This document shows, piece by piece, positions 27,876-62,226 of a stretch of 64,000 nt of DNA (its first letter is position 1; the number at the start of each line of letters is the position of its first letter). A program made the translations under genes and the position numbers. Source of the DNA: Eleginops maclovinus (Eukaryota; Chordata; Actinopteri; Perciformes; Eleginopidae); assembly GCF_036324505.1 (NCBI RefSeq), contig NC_086354.1:4942217-5006216 (forward strand), given 5' to 3'. A model generated the notes under the pieces. The model saw only the letters and a program-made list of their open reading frames with translations, was not told the DNA's origin and searched no databases.

Positions 27876-28740
27876 TAGAAGAACTCCGGTCTTGTATCTC
27901 TTCTGAGTGCTTTATAATCAAAATGACATTACAAAATGACTGCTAATGTTATGTTATGCACAGTGGAAACAACCACCTCCTCTGCTGCCATAAAAAGAAG
28001 TGCTTTAAGTTAAATGCTAACATGCTCACAATGACAAAGCTAAATAGCTCAAAATAACATTTCTAAAATTCTCACAATGAACATGCTCACATCCTGACAA
28101 ACAGAGTGATACCATACTCACAATAGCAATGCTAACATGCTCATAAGACAATGCTAGATGGATAGATAAGTACTTTACTGATCCTAATTAGGGACATTTT
28201 TGCATTGCAGATCAATAAAAATAAAATAGCAATTCAAATGTATAAAATATAAAAACCAAATGAAAATAAATATACAAAATGTACACAAAAAAAAAAGTAA
28301 AGTAGGATATTGTATATACATTAAGTGTTTGAGGAATGGAATATTAAATAGAATCTAAATGTGAAATGCAACATAATTATAACACCAAATTCTAAGAAGC
28401 TCAAAGAAGCAATGCTAACGTCATAAGATGACAATGCTAATATGCTCATAATTCCAATGCTCACATGCTAACATTGAGAATGCTAACGTGCTAACAGTTA
28501 CAAAGCTTGCATGATTAGCATGTAAGCAAGCCTGCTAACTTTTGCTTGTTAGCACTAAACACAAAGTACAGCTGAGAATGATGAGCATTTCTTCAGTTTT
28601 GGAGCTATTTGGCTTTAAACCAAACTATGAGAAAACAAAAAAGTCGTAAACAGTAGAAAACTGGAGAACTCCTTATAGGAAATGTTGTTAGTGCAGTAGC
28701 ATGGAAAGTAAAACCAAACACATTGATATTATCAAAATAG
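27876..28740. repeat. Degenerate GCTAACATGCT-type minisatellite with a retroelement tail inserted
   Basis: Variants of TGCTAACATGCTCA-AATGACAATGCT recur from about 28015 to 28150 and again from 28405 to 28545. Between them, 28150-28330 contains GATAGATAAGTACTTTACTG and an A-rich tail, a motif typical of fish retroelement 3' ends. The repeat appears split by that insertion. No gene seen. Confidence 0.6.
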
Positions 28741-28742
28741 AT

Positions 28743-28748
28743 TTTATT
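28743..28748 (-). terminator. Candidate polyadenylation signal of tbl1xr1
   Basis: AATAAA on the minus strand about 2.37 kb beyond the tbl1xr1 stop codon. A long 3'UTR is usual for this gene in vertebrates. Nearer hexamers exist, so alternative polyadenylation is possible. Confidence 0.45.
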
Positions 28749-31121
28749 CTAGACCTTGAAATCTGAGTGATATTACAACAGTCAGATCAAGAGGCTGCGG
28801 ACTGCAACCATGTGAGTGAGAGAGAAAGAGAGTACAACATAGTTGAGGGCAAAGACAACACAACAAAAAGAAATCTGCAAATTGGTATTTACATGTTCCG
28901 TTTTATAATACATTGACTATTTAATCCAGAATTATTTCTTTATTTTTTTCATTTTGTATGTAGCTACAAATAAATCAGAATTACAAAAGTGTTGAGGAGT
29001 ACAAAACCTTCAAGGGCTCTCCGACATAGCAAAGATAGAATTAAAGTTAGTACTTTTTGTAGGAACAAAAGATAGCAAACACACTTGAATGCAGTGTAAA
29101 AAGCTTATCATCTAAAAACAAAACATTATAAAATACCATTCCACTGTCATAGACATCATTTGAAATAGTGTCTTTGTCGTACAGTTCGATCACAGCCGAC
29201 TGTAGAAGCAAACTTCAAAATAGTCTTTAGCTTCAGTACAATGTTTTTTTTTTAAAGACTAACATTCTGAGCAAAACCTCTGAAATGTCCGACGATGCGG
29301 GTGTGTTTGTCAAGCCGTTAGCTGTTGGTTATGGCTGCGAGATGAAAACCGGAATGCCATGAAGTGGGCCCCGAGGACGCCTTATTTACCCAATGCACAC
29401 TTTCTGCACCCTTCCACCTCACCTTTAACAGCATTTTATTAGTTGTTTACGATGACTTAAATAAAAACACCTCCCTGTTTCTCAATTTTTTGTCCGAAGG
29501 GCAGGAAAGAGAAACACCCTTCAAATAGCTGCTCTTTGTTTTCCTTTTCTATGACTGTTTAATGGTATTTCATAAAAAAAGACACCATTCCTCATGGTTT
29601 TGACCCTTGGTGATGCACAGTGACATCACACTATAGTTGAATATCTGCAAATCTACCCTTAACGTAGTGGCATACAAAGAGTCCCATGTGATAGCACAGA
29701 TATATATTTATATATATATATATATATATGTTATATGAAGATCATATGTCTGCTTTTTAACAACAAGCACAGACTTGCCTCAAGAGGCCAACTCTGAAAC
29801 TACAAACAGAAAGCGCCGTCTGTCCGTGCATAGGCCGGAACGCAGCGTAGATTGTGTGTGTGTTGATTCTTAGCAAGGGCAAACCATGGCCTGGATTGTA
29901 GTGTGTACTTGCTGGAAAAGAAAGCTATCAGAGTGAAAGAGACTTTTTAAGCGAAACCACTGATCGATGTGTTAAACTGATGCAACAAGCAAAGGAAACG
30001 TTACAACGGCCTAGTCGGATTATCATTTAGCATTGTTAGCAGGAAGCCAATAATTAATTAAGCGTGATTAAAACTGTTAATTGTTTGCGTCGCATAGAGT
30101 CGACAAAGGTCTGATTTCCACAGATCCCAGAATCTGAAGCGATGGCAAAGAGCAAGCTCTTCCTGTGCCACGTTACCTCACTACTGACACATAAGCTCGG
30201 CCGCCGTCTATCCGTAAGATCCGGGACAGAAACCTGATGCTGGACGCACATGGGTGTTGGGTGACATGTTGTTACAAAGATAATCTTTCAGCCTAAAAGG
30301 TTTTGAATTCTTTAGAGCTATACATATTAACCTGATGAATTGTGAACACCTGAAAACCATTTCTGAGGTTAGCAAAAACAAAGGACGGTTCAGCCTTTGA
30401 TTAACTGCTTTATACTTTGTGTTAAAAAAAAATGGATTGGATAAAAAATAGTCGACAGAATTAAAAACATTGTCACTTTCTAAGCTATACATCTGCATTT
30501 GTTTGCCAATAAGTGAATGAATGGATCTCCCAATGAAAAGCTTTTTAATAAACACCGGCTGTAAAAAGACTAATACTTTCAACCCCCCGCCCCACCCCTC
30601 TTCTCTCCCCCCCCCCCACATGGAATATAAAACCCGCAGGTAGCAGTAAAATCATAATTCAAAACAACGACACCATCTGATGACATATGCAATATGCACA
30701 CGCCGGCAGAGAACAAAACATCGTTCAGGTACAAAGGATAAAAAGATGAAAGCGAGGGGAGTCCTGTTTTGGGGGGGTGAGGGTTGTGTCCGTCAAAACA
30801 GAAAGCGAGGGGAGTCCTGTTTTGGGGGGGGGGGGTGAGGGTTGTGTCCGTCAAAACAGACAAATGTTTGTTTGCTGGACGTCTGAGAGCGGCACAGCTG
30901 TCCGTGCAGACCTAACAACTGTATGTGTCCAAGGTGGGGTCTTCGTGTGTACATATGAGGGGGGGAGGGTAGGGGTGGGGGTGGGGGGGGGCTCCATTTG
31001 GCTGTGATGGCGGGCCATGGCATATGATGGGACTACAGCAGTGTGGCGGACAGGCAGGAACACTCAGTCATTTTGGCTATGTACACATTCGTAGTCGGTC
31101 CATGGCTCCCCCTGACACGTG
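28749..31121 (-). other. Probable 3'UTR of tbl1xr1
   Basis: This follows the tbl1xr1 stop (31122-31124) without another gene. It contains a TA microsatellite at about 29700-29730, C/G homopolymer runs at 30608-30617, 30770-30776, 30824-30835 and 30982-30990, and a tandem duplication at 30748-30859. The extent is inferred from the polyadenylation signal. Confidence 0.5.
30748..30859. repeat. Two-copy tandem duplication, 53 and 59 bp
   Basis: Unit 1 is 30748-30800 and unit 2 is 30801-30859. The units are identical except for the length of an internal G run (7 against 12) and small changes next to it. Each starts GAAAGCGAGGGGAGTCCTG and ends CCGTCAAAACA. Confidence 0.95.
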
Positions 31122-53043
<21,922 letters not shown>

Positions 53044-53089
53044 TTTTAGTCGTGGTGATTAAACCATTGGGTCAGCACAGGATAGGAGT
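53044..53089 (-). other. 5'UTR part of the tbl1xr1 start-codon exon
   Basis: The acceptor TTTGCTTTTACAG ends at 53090, so this exon starts at 53089 and the ATG is 46 bases in. An upstream ATG (CCAATGGTTTAATC) opens a two-codon frame ending TAA, so a tiny uORF precedes the start. Confidence 0.7.
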
Positions 53090-54914
53090 CTGTAAAAGCA
53101 AAGCACAGAGCAGGGAGTGTAAGAGTGGATGGTATTACACACACACAATACAGAGCAGGAACGCCAGTAAGGTTGCAGCCACACAGCCAAACACACACTC
53201 TATGCAGAAGTTCTTGAGCCTGAAGACAGAAGGCTTGAATTTGTACAAATAAAATTCCAAAATAAGCCATGTCATTTCAAGCATGTGGAAGAAATAACTA
53301 ACAGACTCTTATTCTAAATGATGTGGCAATCAGATAGGAGCATACAGCAGGTAGAACGAAACATGATATAAAGTCATCTATTTTAAATAGATAATGATTC
53401 AGAAATAGTTTTATACGAATAACTTGTAGCGTACATTACATTTGGCTGGAAGACAGAGGAATATTTGATATATTTATCAAAAAGGAAAAAGTGAATGCAA
53501 AGAAACAGAGGGATAGCGCGGTGACCGAGCCACTGAATGTACATTCAATTAAATAATAAAGCAATTTGTTTTCAACGTAAAACGTGTTTTTTTAACCAAA
53601 ATGATAATCAATAAATCAAACAAACAAATCATATCACAGAACCATAACCCAAAAAAAAGCAAAAACCACATAAGACAGGTTAATAATAATGAATACCAGG
53701 AATCAGATAGGAATACTCTAAACCTGGGTAGTGAATCTAAATGTGTGTGGGGTGTGAGAAGTGTGTGCTGGTCCCAGGAGGAGTAAAGGGACTGCAGGGC
53801 AGAGTGGAGTGGCCAAGCTGCAGACCAGTGATCAGCTCAGGGGGTTCCCTTTGAATCAGGGAAGTGATATTTTATATAGGTTTGTTTTTATTTTCAATTT
53901 TCCTGCTACAACCTAGCTTAATACATACTCAAGCAAAACAAGGTTGCAACGGATATTTCTTTATACAGACCTTCTCTTTTCTCTTCTCTATCAAGCTCTG
54001 GGTGTTAACATAAGACGACATGTAGGGGCACTGAGCCAAGGCTGAATGAGAGCCGTCTAGCACACACCCAGGATGGTGTTACACTACGAGCTAACTAGTA
54101 TCTCACTACCAAACTGGCACACTGCGTGAAAAAGGAGAAGAGGAAGAGGTTAAAAACAACATCACCTTGCCTGACCTAGATCTTGCCACTTCCAAGCTGT
54201 GATCAGCCCTTTGCTATGTACTGATGTTCCTTTCCTCTCTAGTTTTCTTGGCTGCAGATGCTTTCTTTCTCCAGGCAGGGCACCAGTTTCCATTCATTAA
54301 CCTACAACTGGAAATAATTACCTGCCGCCTTCATGAGGCAGGCTGGGTATTGTGGTATAGATTCTGGGTTTTAAAGCTCAGCAGTAGCAGATCTTAAAGT
54401 GCTTGCGTCCGGGCTTGGTGTTTATTCACAAAGAACCCGCACCGTTTAACCGGGACTGTGGAAACAAACAAGGGGGACTGGATGGCCAACATAACAACTG
54501 TTTCCATCAGGCAAGCCTGCCATGCTGCCACATCCCAAAGGCTGAATTCCAAGATCAACCGGACCAAGAGGCCTGAAAGAATTCTGTCTGACATCCCTTA
54601 CATGGTGGTCCAAAAATTCCCTGATGGCTATTATTTCTCACCCTGAAGTGCTAACACTAGAATACAGCAAATTGCTTGTGTCGTCAATATTTTTGTACAT
54701 AAAACATGGAATTTGCTTTTTACCTCTGAACCAGTAGTGCACTCATGCTCTTTCAGCGTGCTCTACCATTACATTTTGCCCGTTGAAATGGTGGCTAGTA
54801 GTGCCTTTAGCGACGGTGTTATTTTTTGCGTTACCAATGCAGCAACGCTAGCTGTATGATCCAAAAACTGGTTCAACAGCAACAACCTACCCAGCACTGT
54901 ATGTAAAAGATAAA

Positions 54915-54961
54915 GTGCAGCGAGACAGTCATTATGGGCCATAATGACTGTCTCGCTGCAC
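54915..54961. repeat. Perfect 47-bp palindrome
   Basis: Arms of 23 bases (54915-54937 and 54939-54961) with a single central G. The left arm begins GTGCAGCGAGACAGTCATTA. There is no mismatch. It lies upstream of the tbl1xr1 start exon, in the probable first intron. Confidence 0.97.
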
Positions 54962-56929
54962 ATTATCCTGCTTATTATATATACTAAACAAACTAACGAC
55001 TCGACTCCCAGTATTAATTGAAATTATTTTGTTGACTCAAAAATGATCGTATTTCTTCCACTAAGGAAAAAAAACTCTGTTCCACGGCGGACAAGCGTCT
55101 GTAACTGCAACAACAACAACTCTACGGCAGCACTGATGGAGGTTTTCAGTAACTACTCAAGTCTGTTCACAGTTTCTGATCCAATAACAAGTCCTTAAAC
55201 CCTGCAGAGCCCAGACCGTGTTCCTGTCAGTGTTCACGTCCTGTTTGTCTTCTTCTGGTGATTTATCTGACATCCAGCGTTCCGTATTTTAACATCTTTT
55301 TCTTTCTATTTCTTGATCTTCCTTGACAGCGGTCTGTGCTACTGGATTAACAACGTGTCACATGTACTGAATTGACCACTCAGAATTGAGTATTCAACTA
55401 AGCCGCGTAATAATGCCAAATATTTTTTCGTAATTAAAAAATATACATTTATGGGGAAATATGCATCCGAGGACGGTACTTGTGTGAAAGTCAGACAGAG
55501 AATTCAAACTTTAAAGCAGCAGCTGGCTTTAGGAAGTTGTAAGCTATGTGTTGATGGAGCAGGAGCGGCGTACTATTCCAGCAGGCGAGAATGACCACTG
55601 AGTTATTGACGGGACTAGCCATTTGACTCTGGAGAAGGGTATATAACTGGAAGTCATTCTTCCGATCAGGCTTTGTTAGTTTAAGGGCAACATGAGCACA
55701 GCTGCAACGCAGTTTGTTGTTTTTGTGTTGCAGTGGTGTAAACAATGGCGTCATCGCTACACTCTGGCTCAGCTCGATGGAAAAGCAAAGTGTTTCATAA
55801 GTGGTTCGCCATTACATACACACGCTGCATGATGTGGAAAGTGTTGTGTACATGCTGCAATGTTTAAACTTGAATAATATCTTATTTTCAGTTTGTCTTG
55901 TGCTATGTGCTATATTGTTAAAGCACTCTGAGCTTTAACTGTGTAGAAAAACTGCTGTGCAAATAAAGCTTTATTTTCAGTCTCAATATCAAAACACTTT
56001 TACAGGAAGGCAAAAGACTATAGGTATTTTGCTGAAAAAAAATATGCTGTGCTTTTAAAAAAATATATGAAATAAACATGGGCAAATTCACTTTCTATTT
56101 AAAGGGTCTTTTAAGGGTCAGCGTTGTCATGGTGCACTATTCGCACATTGCACTTCAGACACTAGCCTGTTTTGACAGGGTGCCGGCAAATGTCATCACT
56201 ATGCAAGTGACGCAGGAGCAGTGAACAGGGTCAGAGTGCTTTACAAGAAGAGGTTGCCCAGTTCTTCTTCTGGCTGACATAACGTCCATTATCGGACTCT
56301 TTTGTGAATGTGAGCTTCGATCAAGAGCATTGACACATCCCTGCTTGTAAGATAAACAGCTGCTAAATGACACTGGAGTAACACATGCAAATTATATTCT
56401 CACTAGTCTGATTCAAATTCCGCCGCAACATTTTCAGGTTGAGATGTGATGAGAGAGGAAAGGACATGCTTATTAGCACACAGTAAACGACAAACATTTC
56501 TTTAAGTTTAGGCTATACAAACCTATCAACTCAGTTCAGAATTATAACTCCCAGAGATTCAGATCTATGAAGCTGTTGTCTGTCAAACTAATACTGGCTC
56601 AGGTAGCTAGAATGGAGAGCTTTCAGATTTTTTATTTAATGGAATTAGTCACACACAACCACAAGATTACATCTAGGCCTTGTGAGTGGAAACATGGTTT
56701 TCACCGCTTTAAAAAGTCAGTTGGCTTTCCCTATCCATATCATTAACCACTCAAGGCACTAGATTGATGAGCAGGCATTAAAAAAAGGAACACTTGATGG
56801 CGAATTGGTTATAAGGATTTAAAATGCACTCCTGCTAAAAACGTGTCTCAGTGGATGGATATGTGGAAAGTGTAGTTTTTTTCAGATATTGACACATTTT
56901 CCTGTAGGTAAATTAACATTGCCTTGAAA

Positions 56930-57108
56930 GGGGCTCTATTCTGCTCCTTCTCAGGTTTCACAATTTTATTTTTTTGCTTCTTCTGAGACACATTCAAAAA
57001 GAGAAACTCCCTCTGTAAGGAACATTGGGATTTGGCAGACCTTTGAAATGCCCGCAAACCTATATAACACTGCAGAAGAGGGAAAAAACAAATAAGCATA
57101 ATAGGGTG
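56930..57108. mobile_element. Possible MITE-like fragment
   Basis: The AATAAGCATAATAGGGTG right part resembles the AATGAGCATAATGGCCCC end of the copy at 62227-62663, and the left GGGGCTCTATTCTGC resembles the inverted form. Body degraded. Assignment tentative. Confidence 0.4.
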
Positions 57109-57820
57109 TTGGAATGGAGCACTCGTTGATCAATCTTGCAATTATTTACATGCAGTCTGATTGCCAATCAGCACAAGAATATCCAGTGCGCTTCAATATT
57201 TGATTAAGCATGCAATTAATCACAGAACATTTGAAATTAAAAACATGAATATGACTTGCACTACTGAATCTTATAAAGGTTGGACTCTTTGCCACGTTTT
57301 GCCTTGTTTTTTTTCTACTTTCAGTTACCCCCTATTACACTTTGAACCAAGCTGACCATCCACTATATATTTATAAATAGTTCAAATAAGTGTATTAACA
57401 CTATAAAAAAGGAGTCAACCGTGCAAACACAGAAGTGCAAAAATATCCGCACACTGTGGAAGTAATAACATACGTGTTCTCTGAAAGAGGCTAAGACAAA
57501 CATAAACACGTTCTAAAAAAACATTTCTGCACACACTTAAGCAACATACATAGGGTTCAAGGCCATTGCCTTTTCTATATTTGCACAGCTATTCTTTGAA
57601 CAGTCTCCTATAGGAATTTCCAGAGAGAAGGTGTACTGAACCATAGTTTACCCACTGTTTTTAGAACGGTCTAAATATCTGAAGTTATATACATTTTAGT
57701 ATAATCTTTGTTGGACTTGTCCTCTTAACAATTTCTGGTTTATAAGGAATTGTGTAATAATTAATACATTAAATTGTTTATTATTAATAAACGCTTTGTT
57801 TGTTTGGACCCTGTCTTGCT

Positions 57821-57985
57821 ACACACACACACCCACACATACATACCAATACATATATATATATATATATATATATTTCATCTCATAAATACACACACAC
57901 GGCACACTATCAGACATTTAACCACTGTGGAATTCCGCACAGATATCGCTCCATTATTATTATTATTATTATTATTATTAACCTT
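57821..57985. repeat. CA, TA and ATT microsatellites
   Basis: CA-rich then TA run (57821-57876), a second CA run (57891-57900), and an ATT run (57954-57980). The ATT run ends a segment (TTGTATTTGCCTTTTGGAGA) that could be a retroelement tail. No coding sequence. Confidence 0.85.
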
Positions 57986-58179
57986 GTTGATTTATTTATT
58001 TTCTTGTATTTGCCTTTTGGAGAAATGAAGAATTTCATTGTAGAGGGAAACTAGTTCTGTCCCCCTCTTCTCTATATCATCTCTACAATGTGATCTGCTA
58101 AGCAGATATATTAGTTTGCAGGCATAGAAAAGAGGCAAATCTACCTAAGGGAAAAACGTGTAACAGTTAGATATCCTAC

Positions 58180-58246
58180 CCATGTGATCAAGAGGTCTTC
58201 AGAAGCCCATCTTAGCTCCGTTGTCCTCAGCAGGAACTCTTTGCAC
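58180..58246 (-). other. Probable 5'UTR exon of tbl1xr1
   Basis: A 67-nt block on the minus strand has a strong acceptor (CTTTTATTTTCAG, then GTGCAAAGAG) and a donor (CACATGG|GTAGGA). It contains a three-codon uORF (ATG GGC TTC TGA). The sequence AACGGAGCTAAGATGG-CTTCTGAAGA is like the conserved vertebrate TBL1XR1 5'UTR as I recall it. Transcript data would be needed to prove the join to the exon at 52986-53089. Confidence 0.55.
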
Positions 58247-58531
58247 CTGAAAATAAAAGAAAAAGAAAATGAGTACACTTCTTCCAACGTTTTACACCAA
58301 AGAAACACCAGGATTGGGCTTCACATCGGGATCACATGCGGCACTGCTTCTCCAGAGTAAAACCACTTAAAGTATATAGGTTAAGATCAAGAGCCATGCT
58401 GGTATTGTTTTCACCCTGTGAGTCTTTGTGAGTGTCATACCGGCAAAATGTGCTCCTAACTAACACAGAGGAGGTTCTGAGCTGGTCATTTATTTCACAA
58501 TGGACACATTTAGGGCCAATAATAGATCACA

Positions 58532-58616
58532 ACCATGCAAGACGCAGTCACAGAACTTTACAGATGTGTGGCTCAACCACACATCTGTAAAGTTCTGTGA
58601 CTGCGTCTTGCATGGT
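58532..58616. repeat. Perfect inverted repeat, 40-bp arms, 5-nt loop
   Basis: The left arm 58532-58571 (starting ACCATGCAAGACGCAGTCAC) and the right arm 58577-58616 are exact reverse complements, separated by CTCAA. Transcribed on either strand it folds into a perfect 40-bp hairpin. It lies in the 5' part of tbl1xr1, about 290 bases upstream of the probable 5'UTR exon. Nothing else in the window shares the arm sequence as far as I can see. Confidence 0.97.
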
Positions 58617-60089
58617 ACCATAGACAAAGAACATAGAAAGAAAATCCTGAATTGGGGGGTAAGAACTGTCATATTTGGTAAGTGGAAATGGCATCTATAC
58701 ATGTATTATAGTTTAGCAATCAGCCCCAAAGTTCCAAGCAATTCAACACTCATCATATTTAGGTAATAGATGTTAAAATCTAGGTGACTAAAAAATAATG
58801 GAGGCCCTGTCATCCACTGAAGACAAAGTTTTTCTAACAGAGCAGTGAAAAATAACCCTAATTACAATTGACATTCTGCAGCAGAGTGTCAATGAGTGGG
58901 GGGAAAGGCCGCCAGAGGAAAAGTGTTATAAACAAAGGGGTGTGTCATCAAAACAATTAAAGAAACTGGGTCAGCAATGCCAAAACAGCCTGAGAATATT
59001 TATGCAAAGCATGTTGTAACTACACCGGAGGATAGTTATTAAAGGGGCAGTACGCACAAGCATTGTATTGAGTGAATACAACACATACTGGAAAAGGGTA
59101 CAAACACCATCTACATGCAGGCCACCGACAATATTAACCCTCTAGAGTCATTGGATGAAGTGTTTTAGTTCGTTTGGTATGTCTCTATTATGGAATTGTT
59201 GTGTCGACTTCCAACTTTGCTACTAAAGTCAGATTAATCTCGTGCAAGTTAAGTCACCATACCAAACTGCCAGTAGCTAAATTAGCATTATATCATTGCA
59301 AGCTACTTGCGGAAACACATTGCCCATCCCCCACACACGGTGGCGACTGAATGGGCTGAAACTACAGTGTGTACGTTATCCGACATGCTGTTTAAAGCAA
59401 CACCGGCTAGTGCCAATGAATGACTCAAAATGCACTTTAATGCTGTAAGACAAGCCTGAATCAAATGTCCCTTCTTTCGTCAGTGTAAATCTGAAATATA
59501 TAGCAGCAATGCATCTATTAAAATGTAACAACCCTTTAACACGATACTGTTGTACTGTAATGCTAGACTGACAATACTGTCCACATGTCACTACGTGAAT
59601 GTATGGATGAATTGGGACCGGGCTTTTTCGGTGTTTGCATTCTAGGCTTTATTCAAGTAAACACATGAATTTGCAACTTGTTAATTACCTTGTTAAATTG
59701 TGTAATTAACCGTTTATTTACAAGCCATTTTAACGCGGGTCCCCATCTGCATTGCCATGAGCCACGGGATGTTAGCATAGAGGCTAACATGCGCTTTAAC
59801 ATTAATGTTGCCTTGGAGGCGGCTGTAACGGTCGCCACACATGCCAGGCAGGCAATGGGGTCTTAACATTTTGTTTATTTTACACATATCACGAGCAGTG
59901 TTTAAGCTACCAAACTGATGCAGCCCAAGCAACATGGGTAACCGGTGTGTTTGCTTATTTTAAATAGCGATAGCTTCAAGTATGCTTCTTTGAAACAGCA
60001 TTTATGACGAGTACAGTGAGACCGTCAGTTTGCTACCACGCTAGCTAGGTGGCTAACACTAGCATGCTATGCTAATGACAGTGTTGCTA

Positions 60090-60800
60090 TAATCTCGTAC
60101 CTACTTGGATAAAACCTTTCAATGGACGATATCTTCCACAGCTCTTGTGTTCACGTCAGACCATGTTATCTCTTTTATCGATTGCAAGACAAGTCCTTTA
60201 CGCACATGTATTAACTATCGATAGGTTATAATATTTAAACTACAGCCAGGCGGTAAGAACCCAGCAACGGCTTCAGACATTCGACACAGTGGGGTGACCC
60301 GACATGCAAAAATGAGCCGCCTGTAACTACTGTTATTTCAAATTGCTCAAGCTCAATGTAACGATTAACCCGTGACGACGGCAATGTATAATGTATTTAC
60401 TGCCTCCTCGATCAAATATGGCACAGTGTGATTGGTTATTGATGTAAGAATACGAGCTAATAAAACTAATTTTACAAAGGAGTTATTTCACATTTAATCC
60501 AAACATGACTATCATATAATGCTATATATCGGTGACTAACCTATTTTCCAAAAGCACCAAACACCTCGTGGTTGGTTAAATGTGCAAGTAGCCCTCAAGC
60601 GTTGATGTGAAATTAGCTCCTGGTTCGTTTGACAGGTTTACAGCAAAATGGAGCCACATTTCCTCGTTGAACCGACCAATGAGGTGGAACAGAGGGAAAA
60701 AAGAGCCGAGGCCTCTGGAAGTTTGTCCCACAGCCAAGCACCAGTCATAACAACAGTGTCCTCGCCCATCCCCCACTACACCTCATTTTTGCATGCGTGG
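60090..60800 (-). promoter_or_regulatory. Possible tbl1xr1 first exon and promoter region
   Basis: A minus-strand donor-like CCAAGTAG|GTACGA lies at about 60100-60115, and a CCAAT element (in GACCAATGAGG, plus strand) lies at 60676-60681. This is the expected distance upstream of the 58.2-kb exon. No transcription start can be fixed; assignment is by context. Confidence 0.25.
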
Positions 60801-62226
60801 TCATCACTCGCCGTGGATTAATGACACCCCACCCCCTCTCCTCTGCTCAGTCATTCAGACTGGGAAAGTCAACAACAAGCTTACATCATCATTCATTGCA
60901 ATCTGTGTTTTACACTGATTTTTTAAAACTGCATACATAAGCCATAATCATATTAGTTTATCCAATTTTCACAACGACATTGATTGCCTGACCATATTCA
61001 TCATGGGCCCTGGTCATTTAATATCAAGGATTCAGTTGAGGATTGTGCGCTGACCTTTACAGTTGCTTTATATGTTATTTGGTTGTGATTGGTAACGGTC
61101 CCTGTTTAAGTGGCTGCACTGCCTCTATGCCTTTTCCTCTGTGAGATGATGACAGCGTGAAATGTGGAATCAGGGAACCATTCTATTAGCTATGCAAGAG
61201 CAGTAACTGCAGCATATTCAGCATGAATGGCACTGTGTCTATTTATTGTTACCACACATCTAATAATCTCTCCTGGGATTGTAAACGTATTCAAAGCATC
61301 ACAGAGCTACACATTCAAAGAGTCGGGTCATTTTTCATCTCTTTTTATTTATTATGTGTCTCTATGTGGTCATTATGTTTCTCTTTGTAATCATCATGGA
61401 TCTCTTTATAGTCTGTTTGGACTTGTTTTGTTTCTCTCTGTAATCATGTTGTGGCTTTTCTGTGTCATATTTTGTGTTTTTTGATTTATTTGTTGTTTTT
61501 TTGTTATTTTGTGGCTCCTTTGGTTGTATTTGGTTATTTTGTTTCAATGTGTTGGTTATTTTGTGTCGCTTAATGGTTATTTTGTAGCTGTAGGTTGTCT
61601 TCTTGTGGCTATTATTGGGTTATTTTGCTTTCCTTTTTGGTTATTTTGAGGTTCTTTTTGTTCAACTTTAATCTATTTGTTGATGCTTTGTGTTGACAGT
61701 CCGTCTTTTTTTGCACATTTTTGTCAATTAGTGACTTCCCCACAAAGGTAGTTGTGGCCCAGGGGCCTCCTAACCTGTAGGGCCCCTGGGTCTGTGCCCT
61801 GTAGACCCAAGCAATAATCCATCCGGTACTCTGTGCATCCTCACAAACAACATAAGATCATAAAAACAGGTGGAATGTGTTAGCCAAATGATTTGTCGTT
61901 GCAATAACACTCCTCATTAGCCTAGCTCACATTGATAATAAAAATGAGAAACAGTATTAGCATGCAATCAGATGGTAAACGTCTCTAAGGGTAGCCTATC
62001 TGTTGGTTGATGGATGTGGCTGCAACAGACAGCCACTTAGACTACTGCAGTCCTCTGACTTTTTCCCTCTGCTGCCTCTGAGCTGTTTATCCTCCCACTG
62101 CATTATACCAGTGCTTATCTTTTCCTATGTCAACATCCATGCTATTAATCCACCACACACCTCTATGACTCTAATATCGTGCCACACATTCACCATATGC
62201 GTGGGTGACAAGACATTGTAGTTTCG
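60801..62226. other. Intergenic, no gene seen
   Basis: The stretch 61320-61700 is T-rich on the plus strand, with recurring GGTTATTTTG and TTTGTG motifs that look like a decayed simple repeat. No coding block or RNA gene was recognised. Confidence 0.5.

Noticed and set aside
54458..54646. 62-codon plus-strand frame ending VVQKFPDGYYFSP
   Set aside because: Its first codon is not ATG, it is not splice-bounded, and it resembles no family I know. It may be a fragment of an old repeat.
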